This document shows positions 1 to 8,850 of a stretch of DNA of 64,000 bases, one piece after another (position 1 is the first letter of the stretch; the number at the start of each line of letters is the position of its first letter). The DNA is from Halomarina oriensis (GTDB lineage: Archaea; Halobacteriota; Halobacteria; Halobacteriales; Haloarculaceae), in contig NZ_WSZK01000026.1 of the NCBI RefSeq assembly GCF_009791395.1, positions 24,492 to 88,491 of the forward strand. The letters run 5' to 3'. Under the pieces are notes generated by a model that saw nothing but the letters and a program-made list of their open reading frames with translations, was not told where the DNA came from and ran no database searches. Made by a program: the position numbers and the translations under genes.

Positions 1-712
1 CGGCCGAGCCATCGCGCAGGCACTCGCCGAGGCGGGCGCGGACATCGTGGTCGCCAACCGGGACGTCGAGTCGGGTGAGGAAACGGCCACCGAAATCGCC
101 GAGGAGACGGGTGTCGAGACGCTCGCCGTCGAGGTGGACGTGGCCGACGAGGAGAGCGTCGAGTCGATGGTCGCCGCCGTCGTCGAGGCGTTCGACAGTA
201 TCGACGTACTCGTCAACAACGCGGGTATCGTCGTCCACGAGGCGGCGGAGACGATGACCGTCGAGGAGTGGGACTCGGTGGTCGACGTCAACCTCCGCGG
301 GGCGTTCTGCTGCTCGAAACACGTCGGCCGCGAGATGATAGAGTCGGGCGGTGGGACCATCCTCAGCGTCTCCTCGATGTCGGCGCTCGTCGCCAACTAC
401 CCGCAGCGACAGGTCGCGTACAACGCCTCGAAGGGCGGTGTCGAGGCGTTCACGCGCCAACTGGCCTCCGAGTGGGCCGAACACGACATCCGCGTCAACA
501 CCGTGGCACCGGGGTACGTCCGGACGGACAACACCGACCAGGCCGACGCGGTGGACCCGAACATCGACGAGGTGTGGAGCGACGAGATGCTGATGGACGA
601 CATCGCCGGGCCGGAGGACGTCGCCCCCGTGGCGCTGTTTCTCGTCAGCGACGCCTCGCGGTACATGACGGGGGCGTGTGTCGTCGTCGACGGTGGCTAC
701 ACCGTTCGGTGA
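1..712 (+). CDS. SDR family oxidoreductase (5' end outside window)
   Basis: A short-chain dehydrogenase/reductase that probably uses NAD(P)H to interconvert an alcohol and a ketone; substrate unknown. The frame is open from base 2, so the start codon and the first part of the Rossmann glycine motif lie upstream of the window. Visible family marks are the NNAG motif, the catalytic serine region (SVSSMS), the YNASK active-site Tyr-Lys pair (Tyr codon at 419) and the C-terminal VDGGYT segment. Family members are about 250 residues and some 235 are present here. A P450 gene follows 101 nt downstream on the same strand, so a shared oxidative pathway is possible but not shown. Confidence 0.93.
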   Translation, partial: GRAIAQALAEAGADIVVANRDVESGEETATEIAEETGVETLAVEVDVADEESVESMVAAVVEAFDSIDVLVNNAGIVVHEAAETMTVEEWDSVVDVNLRGAFCCSKHVGREMIESGGGTILSVSSMSALVANYPQRQVAYNASKGGVEAFTRQLASEWAEHDIRVNTVAPGYVRTDNTDQADAVDPNIDEVWSDEMLMDDIAGPEDVAPVALFLVSDASRYMTGACVVVDGGYTVR

Positions 713-813
713 GCGCAGACCGGCGGACGTCCCCACCATCCGTCCCCACCGAAACCACACTACCGAACCCCGACCGAACCAACCCTTATCGCCCGCTGGA
801 CCGTCCTTTCTCT

Positions 814-2145
814 ATGGACACCCAGCCGCCCGGACCGCCGGAACCGCCGGTGGTGGGCAGCACGTTCGACTACGCGCGTGACCCGTTCCGGTTCATGGAC
901 GCGGTCCGTCGCGCGTACCGCGACATCGCCAAATTCCAACTCGGGCCGCTCGATACGTTCATCCTCATGAACCCCGACGACGTCGAGACGGTGCTGATGA
1001 ACGACGAGGCGGCGTTCCGGAAGGCGGACTTCCAGGACGACGCGCTGACGGGACTGCTGGGCGACGGCCTCCTCCTCTCGACGGGCGACTACTGGGAACA
1101 ACAGCGGTCTATCGCCCAGCCGGCGTTCAACATGGGCCGCATCGCCAGCCTCGTCGAGACGATGGGCGAGAAGACGACGGACGCCCTCGACGACTGGCCG
1201 GTCGAAGAGCCGTTCGACGTCCAACTCCCCCTCGCCCGCCTCACCGTCGACGTCATCGTCGGCGCGATGTTCGGGGTCGACCCCGACGAGGAGACGGTCT
1301 ACGCCGTCCAGGACAACCTCGAACCGCTGGGAACTCGGTTCGAACCGGACCCGATTCGCTTCCTGACGCCGGCGTGGGTGCCGACGCCGAGCAACCGCGA
1401 GTACAACGAGTCGCTGGCGACGCTGGAGGGAATCGTCGAGGACCTCATCGACCGGCGTCGCGCGGGCGACGTCGACGGCGAGGACTTCCTCTCGCGGCTC
1501 CTCCGGGCCGAAGCGGCGGGCGACCAGACGACCGAGCAGGTCCGCAACGAGATGATGACGATGCTGCTGGCGGGCCACGACACCACCGCGCTGACGCTCA
1601 CCTACGCGTTTCACCAGGTCGGCCAGCTCCCGGACGTGCTCGAACGCCTCCACGAGGAGGTCGATTCGGTCCTCGACGAGGGCGAACTGCCGGGGATGAG
1701 CGACCTGCGTGACCTCTCGTACACCGAACGGGTACTCAAAGAGACGATGCGCGTCCTGCCGCCGGTCTACACGCTGTTCCGACAGTCGAACGTCGACGTG
1801 CGACTGAGCGGGTATCGCGTCCCGGCGGACTCGCTGCTGATGGTCCCCCAGTGGGTGCTCCACCGCCATCCCGACTACTGGGAGGCCCCCGAGAGGTTCG
1901 ACCCCGAGCGCTGGACGCCCGAACGGGTCCGCGAACGCCACCCCTACGCGTACTTCCCGTTCGGGGCCGGCCCACGGGCGTGCATCGGCCGGCAGTTCTC
2001 GCTGGTCGAGGCGAAGATCATCATGAGCCTGATACTGCGGCGCTACTCGCCGGAACTGGTGTCGGACCCCGACCTCGAACTGCGACCGTCGCTCACGATG
2101 CACCCGCGAGACCCCGTCGACGTCGTGTTCCACGAGCGCGACTGA
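814..2145 (+). CDS. Cytochrome P450
   Basis: A soluble P450 monooxygenase of 443 residues. Visible are the I-helix oxygen-activation motif AGHDTT (about residue 252), the ExxR motif (KETMR, about 309-313) and the haem loop FPFGAGPRACIGRQ with the cysteine ligand near residue 390. The ATG at 814 was chosen because the protein then begins in the normal P450 N-terminus, and a TATA-like CTTATC lies about 27 nt upstream, which suits a leaderless transcript. There is no membrane anchor, as in prokaryotic P450s. The electron donor is not certain; a [2Fe-2S] ferredoxin lies about 1 kb downstream. The substrate cannot be predicted. Confidence 0.95.
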   Translation: MDTQPPGPPEPPVVGSTFDYARDPFRFMDAVRRAYRDIAKFQLGPLDTFILMNPDDVETVLMNDEAAFRKADFQDDALTGLLGDGLLLSTGDYWEQQRSIAQPAFNMGRIASLVETMGEKTTDALDDWPVEEPFDVQLPLARLTVDVIVGAMFGVDPDEETVYAVQDNLEPLGTRFEPDPIRFLTPAWVPTPSNREYNESLATLEGIVEDLIDRRRAGDVDGEDFLSRLLRAEAAGDQTTEQVRNEMMTMLLAGHDTTALTLTYAFHQVGQLPDVLERLHEEVDSVLDEGELPGMSDLRDLSYTERVLKETMRVLPPVYTLFRQSNVDVRLSGYRVPADSLLMVPQWVLHRHPDYWEAPERFDPERWTPERVRERHPYAYFPFGAGPRACIGRQFSLVEAKIIMSLILRRYSPELVSDPDLELRPSLTMHPRDPVDVVFHERD

Positions 2146-2266
2146 GCGGCCGACCGCTCGACGCACCCGTCTCCTCGGCGTTCGCGGTGGTCTCCGCCGA
2201 GTGGCGGCCAGTATCTCCGGCAGTTGAGCGACTAAATACGCGGCTGGCGAACCTCTCGAACCGACA

Positions 2267-2656
2267 ATGACCGATTCAGACATCGCCGAGGAAGTCGAAA
2301 TCGAGGAGATAGAGCGAGGCGGCGGGAAGGTGAAAGGCGTCGTCGGCGCGCTGGGTCTGCTGGCGGTCCTGTTCGTCGTGCTCAAGCTTCGTGGCCGGAG
2401 CAAGGGGTCGTCGTCGAGCGACACCGAGGACGCCGTCGAGCGCGTCGACGACGAGGACGAGGACCCCATCGACAGGGTCTCGACGCAGGGCGACGAGGAC
2501 GACGAGAGCGACGAGGCGCTCGAAGTGCAGACGTCGAGCGCGAGTCGCGTCGCCAGCGACCGACTGGAGGACCTCGACGTCGTCGACTACCTCGCCATCT
2601 TCGCCGCGGCGCTCCAGGCCGCGCGCGACGAGTACCGCATCCGAACCGAGCGCTGA
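2267..2656 (+). CDS. Hypothetical acidic single-pass membrane protein
   Basis: A 129-residue protein of unknown function. One hydrophobic helix lies at about residues 23-41. It is flanked by an acidic N-terminus and a very Asp/Glu/Ser-rich middle, and ends in a short helical segment (DYLAIFAAALQAARDEY). The start ATG follows a TATA-like ACTAAATACG about 33 nt upstream. The acidic linker is typical of haloarchaeal surface-exposed or cytosolic tails; topology cannot be settled. No family was recognised. Confidence 0.75.
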   Translation: MTDSDIAEEVEIEEIERGGGKVKGVVGALGLLAVLFVVLKLRGRSKGSSSSDTEDAVERVDDEDEDPIDRVSTQGDEDDESDEALEVQTSSASRVASDRLEDLDVVDYLAIFAAALQAARDEYRIRTER

Positions 2657-2686
2657 GTGGCCGAGCGCGGTCCGTCTCTCTCGCCG

Positions 2687-3142
2687 TCACACCCGCTTTT
2701 CCATCCGAACGTGAGGGATACCAGCGTCCACGAACTCCGTCTCGTCGACTACCTCGTAGCCGAGGCGCTCGTAGAACCCGCGGGCCTGTGTCTGGACGTC
2801 GAGGGTGAGCCGTTCGTAGCCACGCTCCCGCGCCAGCGTCTCGACCCGTCTCATCAGTCGGCTTCCCCACCCATCGCCCCGCCGGTCGGCGAGGACGGCG
2901 ACCCGCTGGACCTTCCCCACCGGGTCGGGGGCCGCCGTCCCGGAGGGGCGCAGTCGGGCCGTCCCGACGGCCGTCTCGCCGTCGTAGGCGACGACGTGGT
3001 CGGTGTCGGGGGCGTCGTCGTACTCGTCCAGTTCCAGTTCCTCGGGCACGTCCTGCTCCTCGACGAACACCGCCCGTCGGATGTCGAGGGCCGCCTCGCG
3101 GTCGTCGTCGACGACGACCCGCGGACCACGCTCGTCGGTCAT
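2687..3142 (-). CDS. GNAT family N-acetyltransferase
   Basis: A 151-residue GCN5-related acetyltransferase. The sequence shows the N-terminal FVEEQ-VP segment seen in ElaA/YjdJ-like members, the acetyl-CoA binding stretch (KVQRVAVLADRRGDGWGSRL, with the R-x-x-G-x-G/S loop) and the C-terminal ARGFYERLGYEVV motif. The ATG at 3142 starts the domain properly; the open frame upstream is arginine-rich noise. The acceptor substrate is unknown. The gene is divergent from the ferredoxin gene. Confidence 0.88.
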   Translation of the reverse strand: MTDERGPRVVVDDDREAALDIRRAVFVEEQDVPEELELDEYDDAPDTDHVVAYDGETAVGTARLRPSGTAAPDPVGKVQRVAVLADRRGDGWGSRLMRRVETLARERGYERLTLDVQTQARGFYERLGYEVVDETEFVDAGIPHVRMEKRV

Positions 3143-3235
3143 GGCGGAGGGTCGGCCGTGCCCCCCGAAAACTCGTCGGATTCGGGCGGCGGCGCGACCG
3201 GCAAGGCGTAACTCGTCGGCGACCGAACGACGACC

Positions 3236-3613
3236 ATGACCGGCGAATCGACGGGTGCGGACGACGCGACGGGCGACGGGGGAGCGCCGGTGACGCTGAC
3301 CGTCGACCACGACGGCGAGACGACGGTGCTGTCGGTCACGCCGGGGACGAACCTCCGCCGGGCGCTACTGGACGCCGGCCGCTCGCCGTACACGTCGGTC
3401 ACCGAACGCGTCAACTGCGGCGGTCGGGGGCTGTGTGCGACCTGTGGCGTTCGTGTACTCACTCCACGTGCGCCCGAGCACTGGCACGACCGACTGGCCG
3501 CCCGCTTTGGCTACCCACGCCTCTCCTGTCAGCTCACCGTCGAGCACGATACCCACGTCCGCATCCCCGAGAAACTGGTGTGGGGTGACCGCGCCCACGA
3601 CCCACGGGAGTGA
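3236..3613 (+). CDS. [2Fe-2S] plant-type ferredoxin
   Basis: A 125-residue electron carrier. The Cys pattern C-x5-C-x2-C (NCGGRGLCATC), followed by one further Cys about 37 residues later in RLSCQLTV, is the plant/adrenodoxin-type [2Fe-2S] ligand set. The N-terminal 15 residues are acidic and Gly-rich. It is distinct from the large haloarchaeal ferredoxin, which has an extra acidic insertion. It may donate electrons to an oxygenase such as the nearby P450, but this rests only on proximity. The ATG follows AAGGCGTAAC, a weak TATA-like element. Confidence 0.88.
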   Translation: MTGESTGADDATGDGGAPVTLTVDHDGETTVLSVTPGTNLRRALLDAGRSPYTSVTERVNCGGRGLCATCGVRVLTPRAPEHWHDRLAARFGYPRLSCQLTVEHDTHVRIPEKLVWGDRAHDPRE

Positions 3614-3679
3614 GCGGGTCGTCCCAGGGTCCCGTGACACAGCGCGGTGGGGCTCTCTCGCCCGTGTTCGTCCGCTCGT

Positions 3680-4423
3680 TCACTCCGCGTCCGGGTCGTC
3701 CTCCTCGCCGTCGTCGTACTTGTCGAGGACGTCCTCGTACCCCTGGCGCGCGAGTTCGTAGGTCTCCTTGAGGTCGGCGACGGGCGTCTCGCTGGCGTCG
3801 ACGCGCAGGTCGTCGTAGTACGGCGAGTAGTCCCGTGGCTCGTCCGAGACGACGCGCAACGCCGCGCTCTGGATGGGGAGGTCCTCGCGTCTGTCGCCAC
3901 CCTCGGCGTGTCCCGCGGCGAGCGCGTCGACGAGGCGCTCGGCGAGCGGTCGCTCGTCGTCGTTCGCGGTGGCCTCGTACGCCTCGGCGACCGCCTCGAC
4001 GACCGACTCCCCGGTGAGCAGGTTCCCCGCGACCGTGTAGTTCTCCCCGACGTGGTGGCCGTACCAGTCGTTGCACTCCTCGCCGGAGAACGCGAACGTC
4101 CCGTCCCGGTCGACGCCGTGGAGCTGTCGCTGTGCACGCCCATCGTCGGCGTCGAGCAGCGCCTCCAGTGCGGCGTCGATAGCGAGTCCGTCGTCGAGGT
4201 AGGCGATCCCCTTCCGGCCCAGTCGGACGTTGACGAGACTCTGGGTGGCGATAGCACCGTTCTCGCCGACGAACGGACAGAGCGTTCCGACGCCGGGGAG
4301 TCTGGTGGTGACGGCCACGCCGAAGCGCGTGTAGTGGTCGGCCGAGTCCTCCTCGTCGAGCAACGCGGCCGCCTCCCCATCGGCGGGCCGGTACTCCTCT
4401 CTGACACAGATGGAAAACGTCAC
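3680..4423 (-). CDS. DUF1028 family protein (Ntn-hydrolase-like)
   Basis: A 247-residue DUF1028 protein. Recognisable features are the N-terminal TFSICV strand directly after the initiator, the GENGAIATQSLVN segment, the QRQLHGVDRDG and FSGEEC motifs, GNLLTGESVV and the AEGGDRRE-QSAAL block. A GTG start at 4423 places Thr second, as in family members where this residue is the putative nucleophile. A TATA-like TTATAG about 27 nt upstream supports this start over longer frames. The reaction is not established for the family. The Asp/Glu-rich C-terminal tail is a haloarchaeal extension. Confidence 0.82.
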   Translation of the reverse strand: MTFSICVREEYRPADGEAAALLDEEDSADHYTRFGVAVTTRLPGVGTLCPFVGENGAIATQSLVNVRLGRKGIAYLDDGLAIDAALEALLDADDGRAQRQLHGVDRDGTFAFSGEECNDWYGHHVGENYTVAGNLLTGESVVEAVAEAYEATANDDERPLAERLVDALAAGHAEGGDRREDLPIQSAALRVVSDEPRDYSPYYDDLRVDASETPVADLKETYELARQGYEDVLDKYDDGEEDDPDAE

Positions 4424-4624
4424 GCACGGACCGAGGGCGGGAGTCCCTATAACTGACTCCGCCGACGGGAGACACGGGACCGAACGCGGCCCGACAGCGC
4501 GAGACGGACGCTCCGGCGGTCGCCGCCGTTCGGACCCGAGAGAGGCGCGCGTCGAGCGAACAGGTATCTCTCGCAACCACAGTCATCGTTCGATGAGACT
4601 CACTACCGTGTGACTTTTTGTCAA

Positions 4625-4633
4625 CATATTTAC
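4625..4633 (+). promoter_or_regulatory. TATA box for the surface protein gene
   Basis: CATATTTAC lies in a locally AT-rich stretch and is centred about 29 nt before the ATG at 4658. This spacing fits a leaderless haloarchaeal promoter and favours 4658 over the in-frame ATG at 4640. Confidence 0.5.
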
Positions 4634-4657
4634 AACGGGATGGTGAACCGAACGATT

Positions 4658-7126
4658 ATGCGCCGTAGAAGACCGACTGAGAAGTCGGACAGTTCCCGCG
4701 CCCGGGTTGCTCTCCAACGAATCGCTGCTCTCTCCGTAGCCCTGCTCGTCGTCGCCAGCGGCGCGTTCGGGGTCGTCGGCCTCGGCGCGAGTGCCGCGCT
4801 CCAGGACGCCGGTAACGACTCGACCAGCGTCCAGTTGGGCCAGGAGTACAGCGACTCGCTGTCGGAGAACGACACGAGAGACGTCTACACGTTCGAGGCG
4901 GAACAGGGCGAGTACCTGCGTGTCGGCACGTACAACGGCGCAGCGACCGGCGTCGACATGACCATCCTCGGGCCGTCCGGGCAGGAACTCGAGACGTTCG
5001 AGCTCTACCCCGAGTGGATTCTTCGGGGTGCAGAGGCACCCGAGACCGGCGAGTACCGCGTCGTCTTCGAGGGCGGTTCCGCGTACTCCGAAGCGACCCC
5101 CGTCGAGTACGACTTCGAGGTGAACGTCGTCGCCCCCGACGACTACGAACCGAACGGCGGAACGGGTTCGGCGGCCACGCTCCAGGAGACGACGACCGTC
5201 GACGCCGAACTCGGCGAGGGTGAGGAGGACTGGTACAGCTTCGAGGCCGCGGAAGGGACGGCCATCGTCGCCGACCTCGACCGTGACGAGAACCTCCTCG
5301 ACAACTCCTACTCGGTCCAGATACTGGACGGGAGCGGCACCGTCCTCGCCGAGACGGAGAGCGTCTGCACGCCCGGTGCCGGGCCGTGCAACCCACAGGG
5401 TATCTCGACGACCGCCCCGTCGGACGGCACCTACTACGTCCGTGTCGCTCCCGGCGAGGACGGCATCCGCGGCTACGACGCCTACTCGATGTACACGAGC
5501 TTCGAAGCACCGAGCGAGGAGCCACAGCAGGTCGACGACGGTGACCCCAAGGACGCGACGGTCGGTTCGGAGCAGACCGACACGCTCTCGACGGGCGACA
5601 CCAGCGACACCTACACCTTCGACGTCGAACAGGGGGACTACGTCCGCGTCTCCGCACTCGTCGGCCAACCCGACGTCGTCTCGGCGACCGTCTACGGTCC
5701 CGACGGCGAGGAGTTCGCCACCGAGAACGGCGAGTTCGTCGACCCCGAACTGTTCGGTGGACAGGCCGCACAGGGCGGCGAGTACACCGTCGAGTTCACG
5801 TACTCCGGCAGCCTGCCGGAAGAGGACGCCCAGGAGTACCGCTTCACCGTCGACACGGCCGCCCCCGACGACTACGAGTCGAACGACCAGACGAGTAGCG
5901 CCGCGTCGCTCTCCGGGTCCGCGACCATCGACGCCGTCCTCGGTGAGGGCGACGAGGACTACTACGTCGTCTCCGCCGCCGAAGGCTCGACCATCACCGC
6001 CGACGTGGACCGTGGCGTCGGTCGTATCGGCAACTCCTACGACGTCCGCATCCTCACCGCGGACGGCACGGTCCTCGACGAAGTCGAGACGAGCTGCACG
6101 CCCGGTGCCGGGCCGTGCGACCCGCCCGAACTCTCGGCCACCGCACCTGCCGACGGCGAGTACTACATCGAAGTGAGCGGCGGTATGACCGGCTTCGACG
6201 CCTACTCGCTCGCGGTCAGCGCCGACGCGCCGGTAGAGGACACCGAGACACCCGACGAGACCGAGACACCCGACGACACCACGGACTCACCCGACGAGAC
6301 GGAGTCTCCCGACGACACGACCGAGTCGCCGGACTCCGGTGACGGAAGTGCATCCGACGGCGACCAGTCCGACGAGTCGGACGACGGCGACACTGGCGGT
6401 GCCGACGACGGAACGACCACCCCCGACGAGTCCGACGACAGCGACACCGACGACACCGACGACACCGAGGCGGAAGACGACGACACCGACGAGAGCACCA
6501 GCGACGACTCGGACTCGTCGGACGACTCCTCGACGGACGCCGGCGACTCCGAGACGAGCGACGATTCGTCGACCGACGACGGGTCGGAGTCGACCGACGA
6601 CGGCGACGACTCCACGAACGACGGGTCGACGGACGACTCCAGTCAGTCCGCTGACGATGGTGACGACTCCTCGGCGGGAGGCGACGACACCGACTCGTCC
6701 GACGACTCCGATTCCTCGGCCGACGATGGGGGTAGCGACTCCGACTCGGCCAGCGATGGCGGAAGCGACGACTCGGACTCGTCGACCGACGAGAGCGGCG
6801 ACACGGACCAGTCGACGACCGAACCGAGCGGGTCCGACGACACCGACACGCCGACCGAAGCCGACGACGGCACGTCGACAGACGACGGAACACCGACCGA
6901 CGACGGAACACCGACCGACGACAGCGAGTCGCCCGTGACCACCACCGACGGTGAGGAGGCCGCCGCCGGGCCGGGCGCACCGGTCAACAACTCCTCCGAC
7001 GAGGCAGGCATCGTGCAGGGTGGCGAGGAGACGGACTCCTCCAGTGGTTTCGGCCCCGGCTTCGGTGTCGTGGTGGCCGTGGTCGCGCTACTGGCTGTCG
7101 CCCTCCTCGCACGCCGCGAGCAGTAA
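4658..7126 (+). CDS. PGF-CTERM surface protein with duplicated PPC-type domains
   Basis: An 822-residue secreted and anchored cell-surface protein. An Arg-rich N-terminus and hydrophobic segment (about residues 28-48) form the signal peptide. Residues about 58-285 and 300-525 are tandem copies of one module, each with two pre-peptidase C-terminal-like beta domains (motifs such as DVYTFEAEQGEYLRV and DTYTFDVEQGDYVRV) and each carrying the same Cys-bearing loop CTPGAGPC (about residues 237 and 480). Residues about 526-770 are an Asp/Ser/Thr/Glu-rich linker that is probably O-glycosylated. The C-terminus (PGFG, hydrophobic helix, ARREQ) is a PGF-CTERM signal for archaeosortase processing and lipid anchoring. 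No catalytic domain is visible; a structural or binding role is likely. Confidence 0.9.
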   Translation: MRRRRPTEKSDSSRARVALQRIAALSVALLVVASGAFGVVGLGASAALQDAGNDSTSVQLGQEYSDSLSENDTRDVYTFEAEQGEYLRVGTYNGAATGVDMTILGPSGQELETFELYPEWILRGAEAPETGEYRVVFEGGSAYSEATPVEYDFEVNVVAPDDYEPNGGTGSAATLQETTTVDAELGEGEEDWYSFEAAEGTAIVADLDRDENLLDNSYSVQILDGSGTVLAETESVCTPGAGPCNPQGISTTAPSDGTYYVRVAPGEDGIRGYDAYSMYTSFEAPSEEPQQVDDGDPKDATVGSEQTDTLSTGDTSDTYTFDVEQGDYVRVSALVGQPDVVSATVYGPDGEEFATENGEFVDPELFGGQAAQGGEYTVEFTYSGSLPEEDAQEYRFTVDTAAPDDYESNDQTSSAASLSGSATIDAVLGEGDEDYYVVSAAEGSTITADVDRGVGRIGNSYDVRILTADGTVLDEVETSCTPGAGPCDPPELSATAPADGEYYIEVSGGMTGFDAYSLAVSADAPVEDTETPDETETPDDTTDSPDETESPDDTTESPDSGDGSASDGDQSDESDDGDTGGADDGTTTPDESDDSDTDDTDDTEAEDDDTDESTSDDSDSSDDSSTDAGDSETSDDSSTDDGSESTDDGDDSTNDGSTDDSSQSADDGDDSSAGGDDTDSSDDSDSSADDGGSDSDSASDGGSDDSDSSTDESGDTDQSTTEPSGSDDTDTPTEADDGTSTDDGTPTDDGTPTDDSESPVTTTDGEEAAAGPGAPVNNSSDEAGIVQGGEETDSSSGFGPGFGVVVAVVALLAVALLARREQ

Positions 7127-7129
7127 CGA

Positions 7130-7146
7130 CCGCTTCGGCTTTTTTG
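7130..7146 (+). terminator. Poly-T terminator after surface protein gene
   Basis: Just after the stop codon a GC-rich CGCTTCGGC is followed by six consecutive T residues (7140-7145), the typical archaeal oligo-U termination signal. Confidence 0.55.
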
Positions 7147-7250
7147 CACTCGGTGAGTAGCGAGACGCACGCACCGCAACGCGAAGACGGCCGAGGCGGA
7201 CCGTGAACCACGGACCGCTCGCTTCGCTCACGGCCGTTGTGACGCGAGGA

Positions 7251-7325
7251 TGGGTTGGGGCGGATTTGAACCGCCGACTTCCTCCGTGTGAAGGAGGTAT
7301 CATAACCGGCCTAGATCACCAACCC
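7251..7325 (-). tRNA. tRNA-Val (anticodon CAC)
   Basis: The minus strand folds as a complete cloverleaf. The acceptor stem GGGTTGG pairs with CCAACCC and is followed by discriminator A. The anticodon stem CCTCC/GGAGG encloses the loop TTCACAC, giving anticodon CAC (valine GTG codons). The T arm is GGCGG-TTCAAAT-CCGCC. No intron is present and CCA is not encoded. GTG is a heavily used Val codon in this GC-rich genome. Confidence 0.95.
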
Positions 7326-7377
7326 GCAGTCGTGAAAAATCGGTCGCGGGACTTAACGATTCCCTTGTCCGGTGACC

Positions 7378-7911
7378 TCAGTACGTCGGTGACTCCTCGG
7401 GGACGCCCTCTCGCTTGTTCACGACGCGACCGAAGACGAACAGCGCGTCCGACAGGCGGTTGAGGTACGCGATGGCCTCGGCGTTGACGGGGTCGCTCGC
7501 GGCCAACTCCACCGCTCGGCGTTCGGCCCGGCGGACCACCGCTCTGGCGTGGTGGAGTTTCGCGCCCGGTTCGCTCCCGCTGGGGAGGATGAACGACGAC
7601 AGCGGGTCGAGTTCGTCGTCGTAGCCGTCCATCCACGCCTCCAGTTCGTCGACCGCCGCCTCGCCGATGCGGGGGACGTCGCTGTCGTCGTCCGGGTCCG
7701 CGAAGTCCGCCTGGATGATGTGGAGGTGGTTCTGGATGGCTCGGAGGTGCTCGTCGACGTCGTCGTGGCCCGACGGACGGACGACGCCGATGAGCGCGTT
7801 GGCCTCGTCGACCGTACCGTAGGCCTCGATGCGTGCGCTGGTCTTCGAGACGCGGGACATGTTCCGGAGGTCGGTCATCCCCTCGTCGCCACGGCCGGTG
7901 TAGATCTTCAT
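7378..7911 (-). CDS. pduO: Corrinoid adenosyltransferase (ATP:cob(I)alamin, PduO type)
   Basis: A 177-residue PduO-type adenosyltransferase that transfers the 5'-deoxyadenosyl group of ATP to cob(I)alamin to make adenosylcobalamin. Signatures are the N-terminal ATP loop MKIYTGRGDEGMTDL, the Y-G-TVDE-NALIG helix and the C-terminal block with RRAER and YLNRLSDALFV. Length matches the family. It lies directly downstream of tRNA-Val on the same strand but has no cobalamin-pathway neighbour in this window. A role in salvage or in supplying adenosylcobalamin-dependent enzymes is inferred. Confidence 0.95.
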   Translation of the reverse strand: MKIYTGRGDEGMTDLRNMSRVSKTSARIEAYGTVDEANALIGVVRPSGHDDVDEHLRAIQNHLHIIQADFADPDDDSDVPRIGEAAVDELEAWMDGYDDELDPLSSFILPSGSEPGAKLHHARAVVRRAERRAVELAASDPVNAEAIAYLNRLSDALFVFGRVVNKREGVPEESPTY

Positions 7912-8037
7912 ACGCCGTCCTCACGCGCCATCGACTTATAGCCGACCGCGCTCGGCCGCCCGGCGCGTGCGCCGCTCGGCCGGGGCAGGTGTCGGCGAAA
8001 GCGAAGCGTGAAGTGCGACGCGGGAGGAGACGGGAGT

Positions 8038-8211
8038 ATGAGCCTCGAGACCCAACATTACTGCCCGGAGTGCGGTGAAGAACGGACGTTCTGGCGGACG
8101 GCGAGCACGCTCGTCCACCTCGGCGAGAAGACGAAGTGGAGCTGTAGCGAGTGTGACTACGGCTTCGTCCGCATCGGTGACATCGAGAGCGACGCCGACG
8201 TACAGGCCTGA
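8038..8211 (+). CDS. Small zinc-ribbon protein
   Basis: A 57-residue protein with two CxxC knuckles (CPEC near residue 9, CSEC near residue 36), the pattern of a single zinc ribbon. It belongs to a small haloarchaeal family of this type by appearance. The ATG at 8038 was chosen because the upstream in-frame codons are unlike coding sequence. Function is unknown; such proteins may bind nucleic acid or protein. Confidence 0.75.
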   Translation: MSLETQHYCPECGEERTFWRTASTLVHLGEKTKWSCSECDYGFVRIGDIESDADVQA

Positions 8212-8232
8212 CCGGTATCGACGGGAGAGTTC

Positions 8233-8850
8233 TCACGACGAGTCGAACGAGTCACGAGCGGTCGCGCCGCCCGGCGAGACGTATCGACCGACGAGAACGA
8301 GACTCACGAGCAACGACAGCGTCGAGACCGGAACGAGCACGGAGAACGCCGAGAGGAGGAGTCCCGACGCCTGAACGCCGAGGACGAGCAGCACCGTCGG
8401 CCCACAGCACGCCGCCCCCGAGAGCAGACCGGGCACGGCGGCGAGCACGCCGGTCGACGGCGAGAGCCCACACGCGGTCGGTTGGCGGACGGCGAGCGAC
8501 GACAGCGAGAGGTTGACGCCGACGAGTGCCGCGAGGACGCCACCGACCGCGAGCGTCAGCGGCGCGACGAGCAGTCTCACCGGCCCGGCAGCGAGACCGG
8601 CGACCGGTTCGAACCGGAACGCGCCACGGGGGCGGAGCGCTCGTGACAGCGGGTCCGAGACGACCGTCACCCCCCACGTACCGTCACCGGGACCGAGGTG
8701 TCCGACGACGACGAGGTACGCGAGGAGGTAGGCGGCGGTGACGACGCCGAACACTGCCACGCCGTCCCGACGAGAGAGCGCGAACGCGACCGCACGGCGA
8801 GTGTGACCGACGGTCCGTCGGGACCGCGTGACGACGGTGGCGTCAGGCAT
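8233..8850 (-). CDS. Polytopic membrane protein with CCGP motif
   Basis: A 205-residue integral membrane protein with about five hydrophobic helices. A conspicuous GAACCGPT motif sits at the start of the fourth helix; vicinal cysteines before a Gly-Pro recall MerT-like or disulfide/metal-handling membrane proteins, but the family was not recognised. Its start overlaps the end of the upstream DUF3179 lipoprotein gene by 8 nt, so the two are likely co-transcribed and translationally coupled. Confidence 0.72.
   Translation of the reverse strand: MPDATVVTRSRRTVGHTRRAVAFALSRRDGVAVFGVVTAAYLLAYLVVVGHLGPGDGTWGVTVVSDPLSRALRPRGAFRFEPVAGLAAGPVRLLVAPLTLAVGGVLAALVGVNLSLSSLAVRQPTACGLSPSTGVLAAVPGLLSGAACCGPTVLLVLGVQASGLLLSAFSVLVPVSTLSLLVSLVLVGRYVSPGGATARDSFDSS

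Noticed and set aside
760..2469. 569-residue open frame on the minus strand opposite the P450 gene
   Set aside because: Arg-rich, no domain, and lies across an intact P450. It is a GC-rich frame shadow.
6202..6615. Ser-rich minus-strand frame opposite the Asp/Ser linker of the surface protein
   Set aside because: Reverse reading of GAC/TCC/GAG repeats gives Ser/Val-rich sequence by necessity; no independent evidence.
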